Notes: a model not told the origin generated them from the letters alone. A DNA stretch of 64,000 nt from Pseudoalteromonas piscicida (GCF_000238315.3 NZ_CP011924.1:3990001-4054000); one strand, 5' to 3'. Counted from the first letter of the stretch, positions 1-10,142 are shown. Numbers and translations: made by a program.

Positions 1-848
1 CGTTTTTCGATAAGCGCAGCAAGTTTGTCCATTACTTACCTCGCACGTTAATACTTAATAATCTTGAATATGATCATGCTGATATTTTTCCAGATTTAAA
101 TGCCATTCAAACCCAGTTTCATCATTTAATTCGCACGCTACCCAGCCAAGGTAAAGCCGTATATCCAGCGAATGATACTGCGCTACAAAACGTTATTGAA
201 CGCGGCTTTTGGAGCGAGCAGGAATCGCTTGGTAAAGAATGGTCGTATAACTTGCTCAAGGCTGATGGCTCTCGCTTTACAGTGTTATTTGAAGGCGAAG
301 AAAAAGGCGAAGTAAATTGGCAAGCGATTGGTGTGCATAATGTCAAAAATGCCATGATGGCGATTGCGGCGGCAAGACATGTGGGCATTCCAATCGAGGT
401 GAGTATCGAAGCGCTAGGGCAATTTATTTCTCCCAAACGCCGGATGGAAGTCAAAGGGGAGGTCAATGGCGTTACTGTCTATGATGACTTTGCGCATCAC
501 CCCACGGCAATAGCAACGACCCTAGCAGGGCTTAGAGCCAAAGTTGGAGATGCACCTATCATTGCTATTTTAGAGCCGCGCTCAAATACGATGAAGCTGG
601 GCATTCATCAAGAAACCTTATTGCAATCACTTGATGTTGCAGATGAAGTGTATCTATTCGAACCAGATGGCTTATCTTGGTCTCTTAAAGCACAAGCCGA
701 AGCCGCGGGTCGTCAGTGTTTTGCAAGCGTAGATGAGATTGTCGCACAGGTTGTGACAAATCAAGCACCAAACCAACATGTGCTAATCATGAGTAATGGT
801 GGTTTTGGTGGCATCCACGACAAACTTTTAACTGCATTGAAAAAGTAA
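1..848 (+). CDS. mpl: UDP-N-acetylmuramate:tripeptide ligase Mpl, 3' part
   Basis: C-terminal part of the murein-recycling ligase that joins recovered L-Ala-D-Glu-meso-Dap tripeptide to UDP-MurNAc in the cytoplasm, using ATP. The frame is open from base 3 at the window edge to TAA at 846-848, about 281 of the usual ~450 codons, so the N-terminal nucleotide-binding part lies outside the window. Seen in the sequence: the Mur-ligase C-terminal signature [10 protein letters not shown] (about bases 482-512) and [10 protein letters not shown] (about 572-602). ubiX starts 5 bp after the stop, so the two are probably co-transcribed. Assignment to Mpl rather than MurC rests on these two signatures. 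Confidence 0.93.
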   Translation, partial: FFDKRSKFVHYLPRTLILNNLEYDHADIFPDLNAIQTQFHHLIRTLPSQGKAVYPANDTALQNVIERGFWSEQESLGKEWSYNLLKADGSRFTVLFEGEEKGEVNWQAIGVHNVKNAMMAIAAARHVGIPIEVSIEALGQFISPKRRMEVKGEVNGVTVYDDFAHHPTAIATTLAGLRAKVGDAPIIAILEPRSNTMKLGIHQETLLQSLDVADEVYLFEPDGLSWSLKAQAEAAGRQCFASVDEIVAQVVTNQAPNQHVLIMSNGGFGGIHDKLLTALKK

Positions 849-853
849 TCACT

Positions 854-1477
854 ATGTCAGAACAAACATTTAATGGGCCAATTACGCTGGCCTTTAGTGG
901 TGCGTCGGGCGCCCCTTACGGACTGAGATTACTCGAGGTATTGGTGTCGTTAAACTATCAAGTTTACGTGCTAATCTCGAGCGCAGCCAGAGTGGTGCTG
1001 GATACTGAGTCCAATCTAAAACTCTCTGGTAACGAACAAAAAGCAACGGAGCAACTACAGGCGCTTTTCTGTGCTAAAGAAAAGCAAATTCAGGTATTTG
1101 GTAAAGATAACTGGTTTAGCCCTGTGGCATCTGGCTCGGCGGCACCCAAGCAGATGGTGGTGTGTCCGTGTAGCGCGGGAAGTGTGTCAGCCATTGCACT
1201 TGGGGCATCTGATAATTTGCTTGAGCGTGCAGCAGATGTGGTGATCAAAGAACGTGGCCAATTAATATTAGTGCCGCGCGAGACTCCCTTTAGTCCAATT
1301 CATCTTGAAAACATGCTCAAGCTTAGCCGCTTGGGGGTGACTATCATGCCTGCAGCGCCTGGTTTTTATCATCAGCCACAAAGTATCGACGATTTGGTCG
1401 ACTTTATGGTGGCCCGTATTTTAGATCATCTACACATCGAGCATACCTTAGCTAAGCGCTGGGGTTATGGAGAATAA
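854..1477 (+). CDS. ubiX: Flavin prenyltransferase UbiX
   Basis: UbiX attaches a dimethylallyl group to FMN to make prenyl-FMN, the cofactor of the UbiD decarboxylase in ubiquinone synthesis; it is a cytosolic flavoprotein. At 207 aa it has the family length. The N-terminal FMN-binding motif [17 protein letters not shown] is at about residues 14-30, and the C-terminal [19 protein letters not shown] segment is at about 141-159. It sits 5 bp after mpl and 6 bp before an ABC transporter ATPase, in one direction, so these four genes probably share transcription. Confidence 0.95.
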   Translation: MSEQTFNGPITLAFSGASGAPYGLRLLEVLVSLNYQVYVLISSAARVVLDTESNLKLSGNEQKATEQLQALFCAKEKQIQVFGKDNWFSPVASGSAAPKQMVVCPCSAGSVSAIALGASDNLLERAADVVIKERGQLILVPRETPFSPIHLENMLKLSRLGVTIMPAAPGFYHQPQSIDDLVDFMVARILDHLHIEHTLAKRWGYGE

Positions 1478-1483
1478 TAAAGT

Positions 1484-2404
1484 ATGACAATAGCACTGAA
1501 CATCAAAGGGTTAAAAAAAGTTTATAGTAACGGCGTCGAAGCCGTTAAAGGTATTGATCTCGAAGTTCAAGAAGGGGACTTCTTCGCATTGCTTGGTCCA
1601 AATGGGGCGGGTAAATCTACCACGATAGGGGTTATTGCCTCTTTGGTGAATAAGACCCAAGGCAGCGTCGAGGTTTTTGGTCATAGTATTGATACTCATT
1701 TGGAAGACGCTAAGTCGAACTTAGGTTTAGTACCACAGGAGTTCAACTTTAGCCAATTCGAGACGCTAAACCAAATTCTAGTGACTCAGGCGGGCTATTA
1801 TGGTGTGCCAAGAGACGTAGCGCACCAGCGAGCCGAGAAGTATCTCAAGCAGCTGGGATTATTTGAGAAAAAAGATAAGCAAGCTCGCACGTTATCCGGC
1901 GGTATGAAGCGTCGCTTGATGATTGCAAGAGCATTGATGCATGAGCCTAAGCTTCTTATTTTGGATGAACCTACCGCTGGTGTGGACATTGAACTACGCC
2001 GTTCTATGTGGGACTTTTTACGTGAAATTAATAAGCAAGGCGTAACGATCATACTCACAACACATTACTTAGAAGAGGCAGAGCTGTTGTGCCGTAATAT
2101 TGCGATTATCGATAAAGGCACGATTGTTGAGCACACGACCATCAAGGCATTACTCGCAAAGTTAGACAAAGAAACGTTTGTACTTGATCTTAAGCCGCCC
2201 ATGCAGCCTGTGGCACTCGATGGTTACCAATTTACCACCGTTGATGACCATACTATTGAGGTAGAAGTAGCTAAGTCGCAAGGGCTCAATGGGGTGTTCA
2301 CACAGCTCACAGAGCAAGGTAATCAAGTATTAAGTATGCGTAACAAAGCTAACCGTTTAGAAGAGTTGTTTGTTGGCTTATTGGAGCAGGGGAGAGGGGC
2401 ATAA
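1484..2404 (+). CDS. yadG: ABC exporter ATP-binding protein (YadG-like)
   Basis: ATPase subunit of a two-gene ABC-2 exporter. Walker A GPNGAGKST is at residues 38-46, the signature LSGGMKRRL near 137-145, Walker B LLILDEPTAGVD just after, and an H-loop histidine in TTHYLEEAELL. At 306 aa it carries the extra C-terminal region usual in the CcmA/YadG branch. The permease gene follows 2 bp after the stop, giving the YadG-YadH arrangement. The transported substrate is unknown. The gene symbol is by similarity to the E. coli pair and is less certain than the function class. Confidence 0.88.
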   Translation: MTIALNIKGLKKVYSNGVEAVKGIDLEVQEGDFFALLGPNGAGKSTTIGVIASLVNKTQGSVEVFGHSIDTHLEDAKSNLGLVPQEFNFSQFETLNQILVTQAGYYGVPRDVAHQRAEKYLKQLGLFEKKDKQARTLSGGMKRRLMIARALMHEPKLLILDEPTAGVDIELRRSMWDFLREINKQGVTIILTTHYLEEAELLCRNIAIIDKGTIVEHTTIKALLAKLDKETFVLDLKPPMQPVALDGYQFTTVDDHTIEVEVAKSQGLNGVFTQLTEQGNQVLSMRNKANRLEELFVGLLEQGRGA

Positions 2405-2406
2405 TC

Positions 2407-3174
2407 GTGTTGAAATATGGCGTCGCGTTAAAAAGTATTTGGATAAAAGAGTGTATTCGGTTTTTACGTATTTGGGTGCAAACCTTAGTACCGCCAGCGA
2501 TCACCATGACACTTTATTTTGTGATATTTGGCAGTTTAATCGGCTCGCGCATTGGTGAGATGGGGGGCTTTAGCTACATGGAGTTTATTGTACCTGGCTT
2601 AATCATGATGTCGGTGATCACCAACTCCTATTCTAATGTTGCCTCGAGTTTTTATTCCACCAAGTTTCAAAAGAGCATTGAAGAACTACTCGTTGCACCT
2701 GTGCCTAACTATATTATTGTACTTGGCTATATGGGCGGTGGTATGGCGCGAGGCATGCTGGTCGGGCTTATTGTTACTATCGTCAGTCTGTTTTTTGTGG
2801 ATATTCAAATTCACAACCTAGCGGTTATCGTCATCACGGTTATTTTAACGTCAGCCGTATTTGCATTAGGCGGTTTGATCAATGCGGTGTTTGCCAACAG
2901 TTTTGACGATATTAGTATTATTCCGACTTTTGTGCTGACACCTCTGACTTACCTTGGTGGTGTATTTTACTCAATCACATTACTGCCGGAGTTTTGGCAA
3001 GGTGTGTCGCAGGTAAATCCAATCATTTATATGGTAAATGCCTTCCGTTTTGGCTTTTTAGGTGTTTCGGACGTTGATATTGGCGTCGCCTTTACGGTAT
3101 TAGGTATATTTATATGTGGTTTATTTTGGTTGTCACTGCACTTAATTAAACGCGGTGTTGGACTAAGACACTAA
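2407..3174 (+). CDS. yadH: ABC exporter permease (YadH-like, ABC-2 type)
   Basis: Inner-membrane permease partner of the preceding ATPase. The 255-aa protein has six hydrophobic stretches and an ABC-2 signature around PTFVLTPLTYLGGVFYS (residues ~178-194). The start is GTG at 2407, only 2 bp after the ATPase stop, which indicates translational coupling. A hairpin follows the stop (3191-3216), so the operon that begins upstream at mpl probably ends here. The substrate is not predictable from the sequence. Confidence 0.88.
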   Translation: MLKYGVALKSIWIKECIRFLRIWVQTLVPPAITMTLYFVIFGSLIGSRIGEMGGFSYMEFIVPGLIMMSVITNSYSNVASSFYSTKFQKSIEELLVAPVPNYIIVLGYMGGGMARGMLVGLIVTIVSLFFVDIQIHNLAVIVITVILTSAVFALGGLINAVFANSFDDISIIPTFVLTPLTYLGGVFYSITLLPEFWQGVSQVNPIIYMVNAFRFGFLGVSDVDIGVAFTVLGIFICGLFWLSLHLIKRGVGLRH

Positions 3175-3189
3175 CCGCAGAATAAAGAA

Positions 3190-3217
3190 TGAGCGCTGCC
3201 ATCAATTGCAGCGTTCT
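3190..3217 (+). terminator. Hairpin after yadH
   Basis: Inverted repeat GCGCTGC / GCAGCGTTC around an 8-nt loop, 16 bp after the yadH stop. The T-run is short, so termination strength is uncertain. Confidence 0.5.
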
Positions 3218-3268
3218 TGCGTTATTTCAGGTAAAATCCTTACCATTCCCCCTTAATAATGACTGGTT

Positions 3269-3934
3269 ATGACAGAAGCAAACTCTCGTAGTATCACCAC
3301 TAATCAACAAGGGCTACACGAAAAGCTCGATGAAATCGTTACTAAGCATCTAACCGCTGAGTTTAAAAAACCCATTGCGGCACATACACAAAGTGCTTTC
3401 GATGAGGTTAACGCACGAGTGCAGGCCTTTAATGGACCGATTATTTTGGACTCATGTTGTGGTGTTGGTGAAAGTACTGCAAATTTGGCGAAGCGACATC
3501 CTGATGCCTTGGTAATTGGCATCGACAAGTCTGCGCATCGACTAGATAAACACGATGTTGAATATAAACAAACGGAACAAGGCCAATATATTTTGGTGCA
3601 AGCCGATCTCAATGACTTTTGGCGATTAGCGTTGGAAGCCGATTGGCAGCCAACTCACCATTATTTGCTGTATCCTAATCCGTGGCCGAAAGCTAAACAT
3701 ATTCAAAGACGCTGGCATGGTAGCGCGGTGTTCCCCTTTATCGTCAAGTTAGGTGGTAAGTTGGAGCTGCGCAGTAATTGGGATATTTATGTACAAGAAT
3801 TTGCCAGAGCTTTGGCGCTTAGCGGCGTTGATGCTGAAGTGGAAGCCTACGAAAGTAATGAGGCTATTACACCCTTTGAGCGTAAGTATTGGGCAAGTGG
3901 TCAATCAAGTACCCGGTTAGTCGTAACGCTTTAA
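3269..3934 (+). CDS. TrmB-like SAM-dependent methyltransferase
   Basis: A 221-aa Rossmann-fold methyltransferase related to TrmB, the tRNA m7G46 enzyme. SAM-binding motif I reads LDSCCGVGEST (about residues 60-70), with an acidic strand end GIDKS near 91-95. The TrmB-type segment LLYPNPWPKAKHIQRRWHG covers about 133-151; in TrmB the corresponding YPNPWPK region is part of the active site. The C-terminus is not canonical for TrmB, so this may be a paralogue with another RNA or small-molecule substrate. It is probably its own unit, ended by the hairpin at 3971-3993. Confidence 0.72.
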   Translation: MTEANSRSITTNQQGLHEKLDEIVTKHLTAEFKKPIAAHTQSAFDEVNARVQAFNGPIILDSCCGVGESTANLAKRHPDALVIGIDKSAHRLDKHDVEYKQTEQGQYILVQADLNDFWRLALEADWQPTHHYLLYPNPWPKAKHIQRRWHGSAVFPFIVKLGGKLELRSNWDIYVQEFARALALSGVDAEVEAYESNEAITPFERKYWASGQSSTRLVVTL

Positions 3935-3970
3935 TTTAACCCATTGTAGACTTGCACTTCAAATTGATAA

Positions 3971-3993
3971 AAGCGGCTTAAAGATGGCCGCTT
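3971..3993. terminator. Bidirectional terminator between convergent genes
   Basis: Stem AAGCGGC / GCCGCTT with a 9-nt loop between the convergent TrmB-like gene and the GGDEF/EAL gene. It overlaps the stop codon of the latter. Confidence 0.6.
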
Positions 3994-5900
3994 GCTTTTC
4001 CTATCCAGCTACCTTCTAATCTTGCAACGCCTGCTGCTTCCAATTGTTTTGCCTGTTTGCTGGTGGCAACACAGGGTACAATCAAGTCGATCCGCTTGGC
4101 ATTACAATGACTTGCAAGATATTCAATAGAGCTCAGCAGCATCTCATCTTCATCCAAGTTTTCACAAATACTGGCTTCTAAACAAATGGCATCTAGTGGG
4201 AGTTTTAAGATCCGGTTGATGGTAAGAAAACCGCTATTCACACCCGTTACCGCAACATTTGCACCTTTTGCTTTTAACGACTGCATCATTAAGCTCATAT
4301 CGCTAAAGTTTTTGAGCACATCTGTTTCATTAAACTCAAATGTGATGAGCTGCGGCTGCGGGTAACGGCGTAGGATCTGGCTGATATATTCAAAATATTC
4401 CGCATCCGAGATTTCACTGTGGCTTAATTGCATGCTCCAAGCATGGTTTGATTTACGAAAACGGGTGACGCATAACTCAAGTAGCTTCATGCTAATTTGG
4501 GCGCGGAGTTTTGGTTGCTTCATCACTGGGTAAAAATGTTCGGCGTCGATGATAGCGCCACGCTCGTTAAGGACGCGTGCCGTGCAATGGTACTGAATGT
4601 CAGCATGATCATGACAAGCTTTACGCGGCGTAAAGAAAGGAATGATGCGGTCTGATTCACACGCGCTTTGCAGTAACCGGGTGAGATGGAGATTTTTTGA
4701 TTGTTGCTGAGGATTTATTTGTAGCTGAGAATCAAAATAACACACTTGGGTATTTTGCTGTTGAGCCTGACGTAGCGCGAGAAAGGCATTTTCAAGTAAC
4801 AGCGAGCAATTGCCTTTAGCAACACCCGCACACAAATTAACGTATAAATGCGGCGCGTCGTATATGGGTTTTGCACAAGGGAATGACTCGGTTAAGTTCG
4901 CCAAATAATGCTCACCGTTTTCGATACTGGTAACTAGTGCAATTTTAGAGGTAGTAAGGCGATAAACCTCAAACGGATGGGTAAATTCGCTAAAGTAACT
5001 CATGACTTTTGCCATCACGTTATCGCCGACTTCCGTGCCATAGAAGCTAATGATATCCTCAAGCTCTTTAACCCACACCACGCTTAAGCATAGGTGTTGC
5101 GATTTAGAATATTTAAGTGCTTGCTCAAGGGCGATTCGGTTGCCAAATCCGGTGCGACTATCTGTTGTTAAGGTCTTCTTGTAGTACATAAAGTACAAGC
5201 TCACGACAACCAAAAACATCACAAAGAAGAAGCTAGCGTCAATGGCGGCATCCATTACACTTTCTTGTAACCGACTTTCTAAATCGTGAATGGTTAAGTC
5301 AGCACCTGCTATATAAGTAGTGCCATCGGGTAGTACAAAAGGAATAAATACACTTTTAAAGTGACCCCATTTGTCTTTGGCGATTTCAAACACAGGTTCG
5401 GTAGAGTGAAAGGCGCTTTTTAGGGTAATCGAAGCCTCGGAATAAACATCTTGATAACGTGTAAGTCTGTTGAGTTTAAGATCTTCTCGGGTGTAACTGG
5501 ACGCGGTAAAGTGCACATAAGGTGGCTTAAGCACCATGGTATAGACGTATTCAACATTTAGAGCACGGGCAAGCTCTGTGAGGGCATGACTTTTTTGCTT
5601 AAATTCGGCAGGGGTTATGTGTTCTGGTGACTCGTGATATTTTTTACCTACAATGACGTTGGCGCTGGTGGCTGCATTGATTAACTGGGCGTCGATCCTC
5701 GCCATGATATCGCGGCGCGTATCGTAATAGTTGGCGATAACATAAATCGATAGGGCAGCTAAAAAGATAAAAGAGGCTAAAACGAGCCAAGCAACTGGGA
5801 GTCGTGAAGTGTAACCTGTGAGCCCTAAAAGCTGAGTTGCTTTTGCTGTAGGCTGCCTAGATTTAGCTTTGAGTGGTTGAGCGATACTCCGAGTATTCAT
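3978..5900 (-). CDS. Membrane protein with degenerate GGDEF and EAL domains (CsrD-like)
   Basis: 640-aa inner-membrane protein. A first TM helix lies at ~35-57, a periplasmic sensor region at ~60-215, a second TM at ~222-243, then a GGDEF-like domain (~250-385) and an EAL-like domain (~400-640). Both catalytic motifs are lost: the GGDEF position reads YRLTTSKIAL, and where E-A-L is expected the sequence reads CTARVLNERGAI. This double degeneracy plus the TM topology resembles CsrD, which helps RNase E decay of CsrB/CsrC sRNAs instead of turning over c-di-GMP. Transcribed alone. CsrD identity is an inference; an inactive c-di-GMP effector is the alternative. Confidence 0.65.
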   Translation of the reverse strand: MNTRSIAQPLKAKSRQPTAKATQLLGLTGYTSRLPVAWLVLASFIFLAALSIYVIANYYDTRRDIMARIDAQLINAATSANVIVGKKYHESPEHITPAEFKQKSHALTELARALNVEYVYTMVLKPPYVHFTASSYTREDLKLNRLTRYQDVYSEASITLKSAFHSTEPVFEIAKDKWGHFKSVFIPFVLPDGTTYIAGADLTIHDLESRLQESVMDAAIDASFFFVMFLVVVSLYFMYYKKTLTTDSRTGFGNRIALEQALKYSKSQHLCLSVVWVKELEDIISFYGTEVGDNVMAKVMSYFSEFTHPFEVYRLTTSKIALVTSIENGEHYLANLTESFPCAKPIYDAPHLYVNLCAGVAKGNCSLLLENAFLALRQAQQQNTQVCYFDSQLQINPQQQSKNLHLTRLLQSACESDRIIPFFTPRKACHDHADIQYHCTARVLNERGAIIDAEHFYPVMKQPKLRAQISMKLLELCVTRFRKSNHAWSMQLSHSEISDAEYFEYISQILRRYPQPQLITFEFNETDVLKNFSDMSLMMQSLKAKGANVAVTGVNSGFLTINRILKLPLDAICLEASICENLDEDEMLLSSIEYLASHCNAKRIDLIVPCVATSKQAKQLEAAGVARLEGSWIGKASGHL

Positions 5901-6368
5901 GATAATCCTTTATCCACAATATCGTTATCTAACAACGATAAAATGCCTAACTGGCGTAAGCGTGGTGGCTGCTTTGTTACATAATATAAACAATACAACA
6001 TAAATTGACGTCTTGAGAAGAAATAAAGCAAAAAACTTTTTCTCCAATGATCAATAAAATGCATTGTTGCGGGCAAGTCGGCAATATACCGTTTTGCTGG
6101 GTTTATGTCCCCATTTTATACCTTATTTTTGACGAGAATGTAAAATAGAAACGCCAGAATACTGAGGGATTTTTCACTGAACTTTCGTTGGGTTTTCATA
6201 AAATTGTCAATGTTTCATGAATTTTAACTAGACAATAGAAGACAATTCCCTTTCTTTACAGTAAAGTTAGCCATTTCATGTATCACAATCTCTTGTGCAA
6301 TTTGTATCTACTCAATTTCTACAATGGGTAGATAGGCTACTGCACCGTTTGATGTTTAGGTAGTATTG
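5901..6368. other. Intergenic region between two divergent genes
   Basis: 468 bp of AT-rich DNA between the divergent CsrD-like gene and panP. It must hold both promoters. I see no convincing ORF, tRNA or riboswitch-like structure. Confidence 0.4.
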
Positions 6369-7997
6369 ATGGGTCCAAAGCGTTGCGCCGTTGCGTCTGA
6401 AGAAAGCTTAATGCGTATATTTACCGTGCCTGAGGCGCCTGATTCAACTTTAAGCAGAATCGAGCAAGAAATCTCGAGCAATTTGGCTGGCTTTTTAAAT
6501 GAGAATATTGCGGCAATCGAAAAGCCACTGCACGAAGTTGAAAAAGACTTTCAGTCGGCGGTGATCCCCGAAGTGCCGATGTTTGTCTCAGACTATGCGC
6601 AAGATATCATGGAGCAATTAGTTGCCCACTCAGTGCATACCGCAGCCCCAAGTTTTATTGGGCATATGACATCAGCTTTACCGCATTTTGTGTTGCCTCT
6701 GTCGAAGTTGATGGTGGGACTCAATCAGAACCTAGTCAAAATTGAAACGTCAAAAGCCTTTACTCCACTTGAACGTCAAGTGTTGGGAATGATGCATCAC
6801 TTGGTTTACGGCAGCGATGATGCTTTCTACGATAAGTGGATGCATAGCGCAAAAACGTCACTTGGTGCTTTTTGTTCTGGTGGCACAATTGCCAATATAA
6901 CCGCGCTTTGGATAGCAAGAAACCGCTTATTAAAAGCGGATGGTGAATTTAAGGGCATTGGTGCATCGGGTATTGTGGCCGCGATGCTTCATTATGGCTA
7001 CCGAGGATTAGCGGTATTAGTTTCTGAAAGAGGCCATTATTCACTAGGTAAGGCCGCAGATGTGCTAGGTATTGGCCGCGATAACTTCATATCAATCAAA
7101 ACAGCTGGCAACAATAAGGTTGATGTTGATGTCATGCGAGCTAAAGCTCATGAGCTTGAAGCACAAGGGATTAAAGTACTGGCTTTAGTTGGTGTTGCTG
7201 GGACGACCGAAACGGGTAATATTGACCCGTTAGAAGAGATGGCTGATTTAGCCGAAGAGCTCAATTGTCACTTTCATGTTGACGCCGCTTGGGGTGGAGC
7301 AACACTACTATCGAATAACAATCGCCACCTTCTTAAAGGGGTGGAGCGAGCAGATTCAATAACCATAGATGCGCACAAGCAAATGTATGTGCCTATGGGG
7401 GCGGGTATGGTGCTATTTAAAGACCCTGCAGCATCTGATGCAATCGAACATCATGCCGAATACATTTTACGGAAGGGCTCAAAAGATCTGGGTAGTCATA
7501 CTTTAGAGGGGAGTCGTCCTGGTATGGCGATGTTAGTGCACGCATGTCTGCGTGTCATTGGTCGTCAAGGCTATGAGATGCTCATTGATAAAGGGATTGA
7601 AAAGGCACGGTATTTTGCTGAACTAATTAAACAAACCCCTGATTTTGAGCTGATCTCTGAACCTGAGCTATGTTTGCTTACTTATCGCTATGTACCTGAG
7701 CAAATAAAAGCGGCAATCGCACAAGCGGATGAACAAGAAAAGATAGAGATTTATGCCGCACTCAACCGTTTTACTGCAAGCATGCAAAAGCGTCAGCGTG
7801 AAGCGGGCCGCTCTTTTGTTTCTCGAACACGCTTAACACCAGAGCAATATGACCGCCAACCTACGGTAGTATTCCGAGTGGTTTTGGCAAACCCTCTGAC
7901 ATCGGAGTCTTTGCTTAAAGAAATCATGGATGAGCAACGACAATTGGCAATGTCAGATCCCGTATTTAAAAAGTACCTCGCAAAATATATTAAATAA
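6369..7997 (+). CDS. panP: Pyridoxal-dependent aspartate 1-decarboxylase PanP
   Basis: Group-II PLP decarboxylase (about 542 aa) of the PanP type, which makes beta-alanine for pantothenate and CoA in marine gammaproteobacteria that lack PanD. The PLP lysine is in SITIDAHKQMYVPMG (K337 if translation starts at ATG 6369); the upstream HVDAAWGG holds the cofactor-binding Asp. The ORF could also start at TTG 6366 or at the in-frame ATG at 6411 just before RIFTVPEAPDSTL; family members keep some residues before that segment, so 6369 was chosen. It stands alone, with a hairpin (8008-8028) after the stop. Confidence 0.88.
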   Translation: MGPKRCAVASEESLMRIFTVPEAPDSTLSRIEQEISSNLAGFLNENIAAIEKPLHEVEKDFQSAVIPEVPMFVSDYAQDIMEQLVAHSVHTAAPSFIGHMTSALPHFVLPLSKLMVGLNQNLVKIETSKAFTPLERQVLGMMHHLVYGSDDAFYDKWMHSAKTSLGAFCSGGTIANITALWIARNRLLKADGEFKGIGASGIVAAMLHYGYRGLAVLVSERGHYSLGKAADVLGIGRDNFISIKTAGNNKVDVDVMRAKAHELEAQGIKVLALVGVAGTTETGNIDPLEEMADLAEELNCHFHVDAAWGGATLLSNNNRHLLKGVERADSITIDAHKQMYVPMGAGMVLFKDPAASDAIEHHAEYILRKGSKDLGSHTLEGSRPGMAMLVHACLRVIGRQGYEMLIDKGIEKARYFAELIKQTPDFELISEPELCLLTYRYVPEQIKAAIAQADEQEKIEIYAALNRFTASMQKRQREAGRSFVSRTRLTPEQYDRQPTVVFRVVLANPLTSESLLKEIMDEQRQLAMSDPVFKKYLAKYIK

Positions 7998-8007
7998 TCC
8001 AACGAAT

Positions 8008-8028
8008 AAAGTGGCCTCGTGCCACTTT
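8008..8028 (+). terminator. Terminator after panP
   Basis: Perfect 8-bp stem AAAGTGGC / GCCACTTT with the 5-nt loop CTCGT, 10 bp after the panP stop. Confidence 0.6.
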
Positions 8029-8208
8029 AATAATCTCAGGCTTATTACCTTTTAGCATTACCTCCTTTACGGATTGCTCTACTTATATTCTTATTTCTTA
8101 CATAATCGTGTGAAAATATTCCTAAACATAGGTTAATTCTAGTATTTAAGACTATGCTTAAAAATTATGGCGCGTTATGCTAGCAGAAAAGAATAAAATC
8201 TTCGTATT

Positions 8209-9252
8209 ATGTTGAAGAACTTTAGCAATGTCACTCAGAGGCTTAGGCGGCTCAGTTCGCAGGAGCTTGATGTATCGGGAACATTTCAAAGCTTCCTGAT
8301 TGATTTACTAGATGAAGGTAAGCTTACCTTAGACGTCACTCGGGTTTCCGTTTGGTTGTTTGACGATCTCGACAAACCTTCTGAGCTTATCAATGTTGCT
8401 AACACAGATTGGCAGGGTGACGAGTTACCAGTGCAATTGCCAGCCTTAACGTATGAAAACTTTCCCGCTTATTTTTCTGCAATCAACAGTGGTCAATCGA
8501 TAGATGCGAACGACGCTGCCGCCGATCCCAGAACGTCCGAATTTAAAGAATGCTATTTAACCCCAAACCACATAGTAACCATGTTAGATACGGTGATCTT
8601 TAAAAATGGTATTCCTCACGGAGTGGTGTGTTGTGAGGGGAATAATGGTGTACGTACGTGGCACAAAGATGAAATCGCTTTTGCGGAGATGATTGCGGAC
8701 TGCTGTAGTCGCCGATTACTGGTTAAAGAGTTATGGCAGTTACAGCTTCAGCTCACTGACATGGCGTTTAAAGATCCACTCACTGGATTGAGTAATCGAC
8801 GTTTTTTAATGGATAACGCAAAACGTGAGATCAGTCGTCATGCACGCTTTGACCATCCATTTAGTATGATGATGCTAGACATAGATCACTTTAAAAAAAT
8901 CAACGATAACCATGGTCATGAAACCGGTGACTTAGTGTTAAAAAGCTTTGCTGAGATCTGTGTAAATACCTTGAGGTTAGAAGATTGTATGTGCCGCTTA
9001 GGGGGTGAAGAGTTTATTGTGCTGTTACCTAACACGCCGGTAAATTCAGCGATGGTGATCGCCGAGCGCCTGCGACAAGAAATAGAGCAATCGGTTATCT
9101 CTACGCCATCAGGGAAGATCTCCATTACATCAAGCTTTGGGGTTGCCGAAGTCAATACCAATTTGCCTTTTGGTCACTCGCTAAAAGCCGTTGATCACGC
9201 GGTGTATCAAGCCAAAGCTGCAGGCCGCAACTGCGTGATCCCCGCGCAGTAA
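8209..9252 (+). CDS. GAF-GGDEF diguanylate cyclase
   Basis: 347-aa soluble protein. A GAF-like sensor domain at about 15-170 is followed by a GGDEF domain at about 180-347. The active site is intact (GGEEF, residues 265-269), and an inhibitory I-site RxxD (RLED, 257-260) sits exactly five residues before it, so the enzyme should make c-di-GMP and be product-inhibited. There is no TM segment or signal peptide, so sensing is cytoplasmic. Transcribed alone. The ligand of the GAF domain cannot be read from the sequence. Confidence 0.88.
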   Translation: MLKNFSNVTQRLRRLSSQELDVSGTFQSFLIDLLDEGKLTLDVTRVSVWLFDDLDKPSELINVANTDWQGDELPVQLPALTYENFPAYFSAINSGQSIDANDAAADPRTSEFKECYLTPNHIVTMLDTVIFKNGIPHGVVCCEGNNGVRTWHKDEIAFAEMIADCCSRRLLVKELWQLQLQLTDMAFKDPLTGLSNRRFLMDNAKREISRHARFDHPFSMMMLDIDHFKKINDNHGHETGDLVLKSFAEICVNTLRLEDCMCRLGGEEFIVLLPNTPVNSAMVIAERLRQEIEQSVISTPSGKISITSSFGVAEVNTNLPFGHSLKAVDHAVYQAKAAGRNCVIPAQ

Positions 9253-9309
9253 AGGTGGTGTTGAATACACCAACCACAATCACAGCCAAGTTGCTATTGC
9301 ACGCTCAAG

Positions 9310-10011
9310 TTAGTTGAAGCGTCCGGCTCTGACGCGCCTTACCCTTTGGTTTATCCAATGTCTAAAGCAGTGTGCATAGAGCCATTGCTTGATGCCAGTT
9401 AGATTTTTGTGTTGCAGATAAAGCGCATCTGGACTTGTATAAAGCCCTAAATCGCGTGTGATACTTTGCTTTTGAATATATGCACCATTTAACGAAAAAC
9501 GATTATCGGGTTGCTGCAAACAGGGAGTAGAAATACCAAATCCAGTAAAGTTTTTTGCCATTGAGAACTGTTGCTGAACTTGTTTAAGGTAGCCGTCATC
9601 TATTATGTAACCTTCAAGCTCTACCCAGCGCTCCTCTAAATAAACCTCAACCCAACTATGGATAATACTTTTTGGGGCAAACCATGTCAGTAGGGTAGGA
9701 ATTAACCCTTGCTTAAGATCGTTGGCTATCTCAAATCCATGAACTCGGGTGGGAATATCACAAGCTCGTAGCAGTGCAACCAGTAACGTTCCTTTGGTAT
9801 TACATTGTCCATAGCCTTGCTTAAGTACTTGGCTTGCAGTTAGTGTATCTGTCTCACTATAACCAAATTCGATGTCGTCTTTGACGAAGTTATAGATTTG
9901 CTCCGCTGCCGTGATGGTATCAAGTTGCTGCCAACCTTTTGCTTCTATTAAACTTTGGATCGCTGAATGTTGATAATCAACTAAAGGGGTAGTTACTAAA
10001 AATTGCTTCAT
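9310..10011 (-). CDS. Transglutaminase-like cysteine protease-fold protein
   Basis: 233-aa cytoplasmic protein with the transglutaminase core. The Cys is in YGQCNTKGTLLVALLRA (about 76-92), the His in HSWVEVYLEERWVELEG (about 118-134), and an Asp just beyond (IIDDG). Bacterial members usually act as peptidases or amidases on peptides rather than as cross-linking enzymes; the substrate here is unknown. It faces the next operon divergently. Confidence 0.7.
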   Translation of the reverse strand: MKQFLVTTPLVDYQHSAIQSLIEAKGWQQLDTITAAEQIYNFVKDDIEFGYSETDTLTASQVLKQGYGQCNTKGTLLVALLRACDIPTRVHGFEIANDLKQGLIPTLLTWFAPKSIIHSWVEVYLEERWVELEGYIIDDGYLKQVQQQFSMAKNFTGFGISTPCLQQPDNRFSLNGAYIQKQSITRDLGLYTSPDALYLQHKNLTGIKQWLYAHCFRHWINQRVRRVRAGRFN

Positions 10012-10142
10012 GGTTATACTCCTATTTTGGTAGCTGTGTGATGCAATTTAGGTAACTAAGCTTGAATAAACTGGCTAAGTTCATAGTTAGTTAATGGGTA
10101 TACAATTAGATTTTTTTAATTTTGTATTTAGGGAAGGAGCCT

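Noticed and set aside
5901..6368. Small RNA or riboswitch before panP
   Set aside because: No convincing stem array, aptamer core or terminator was seen.
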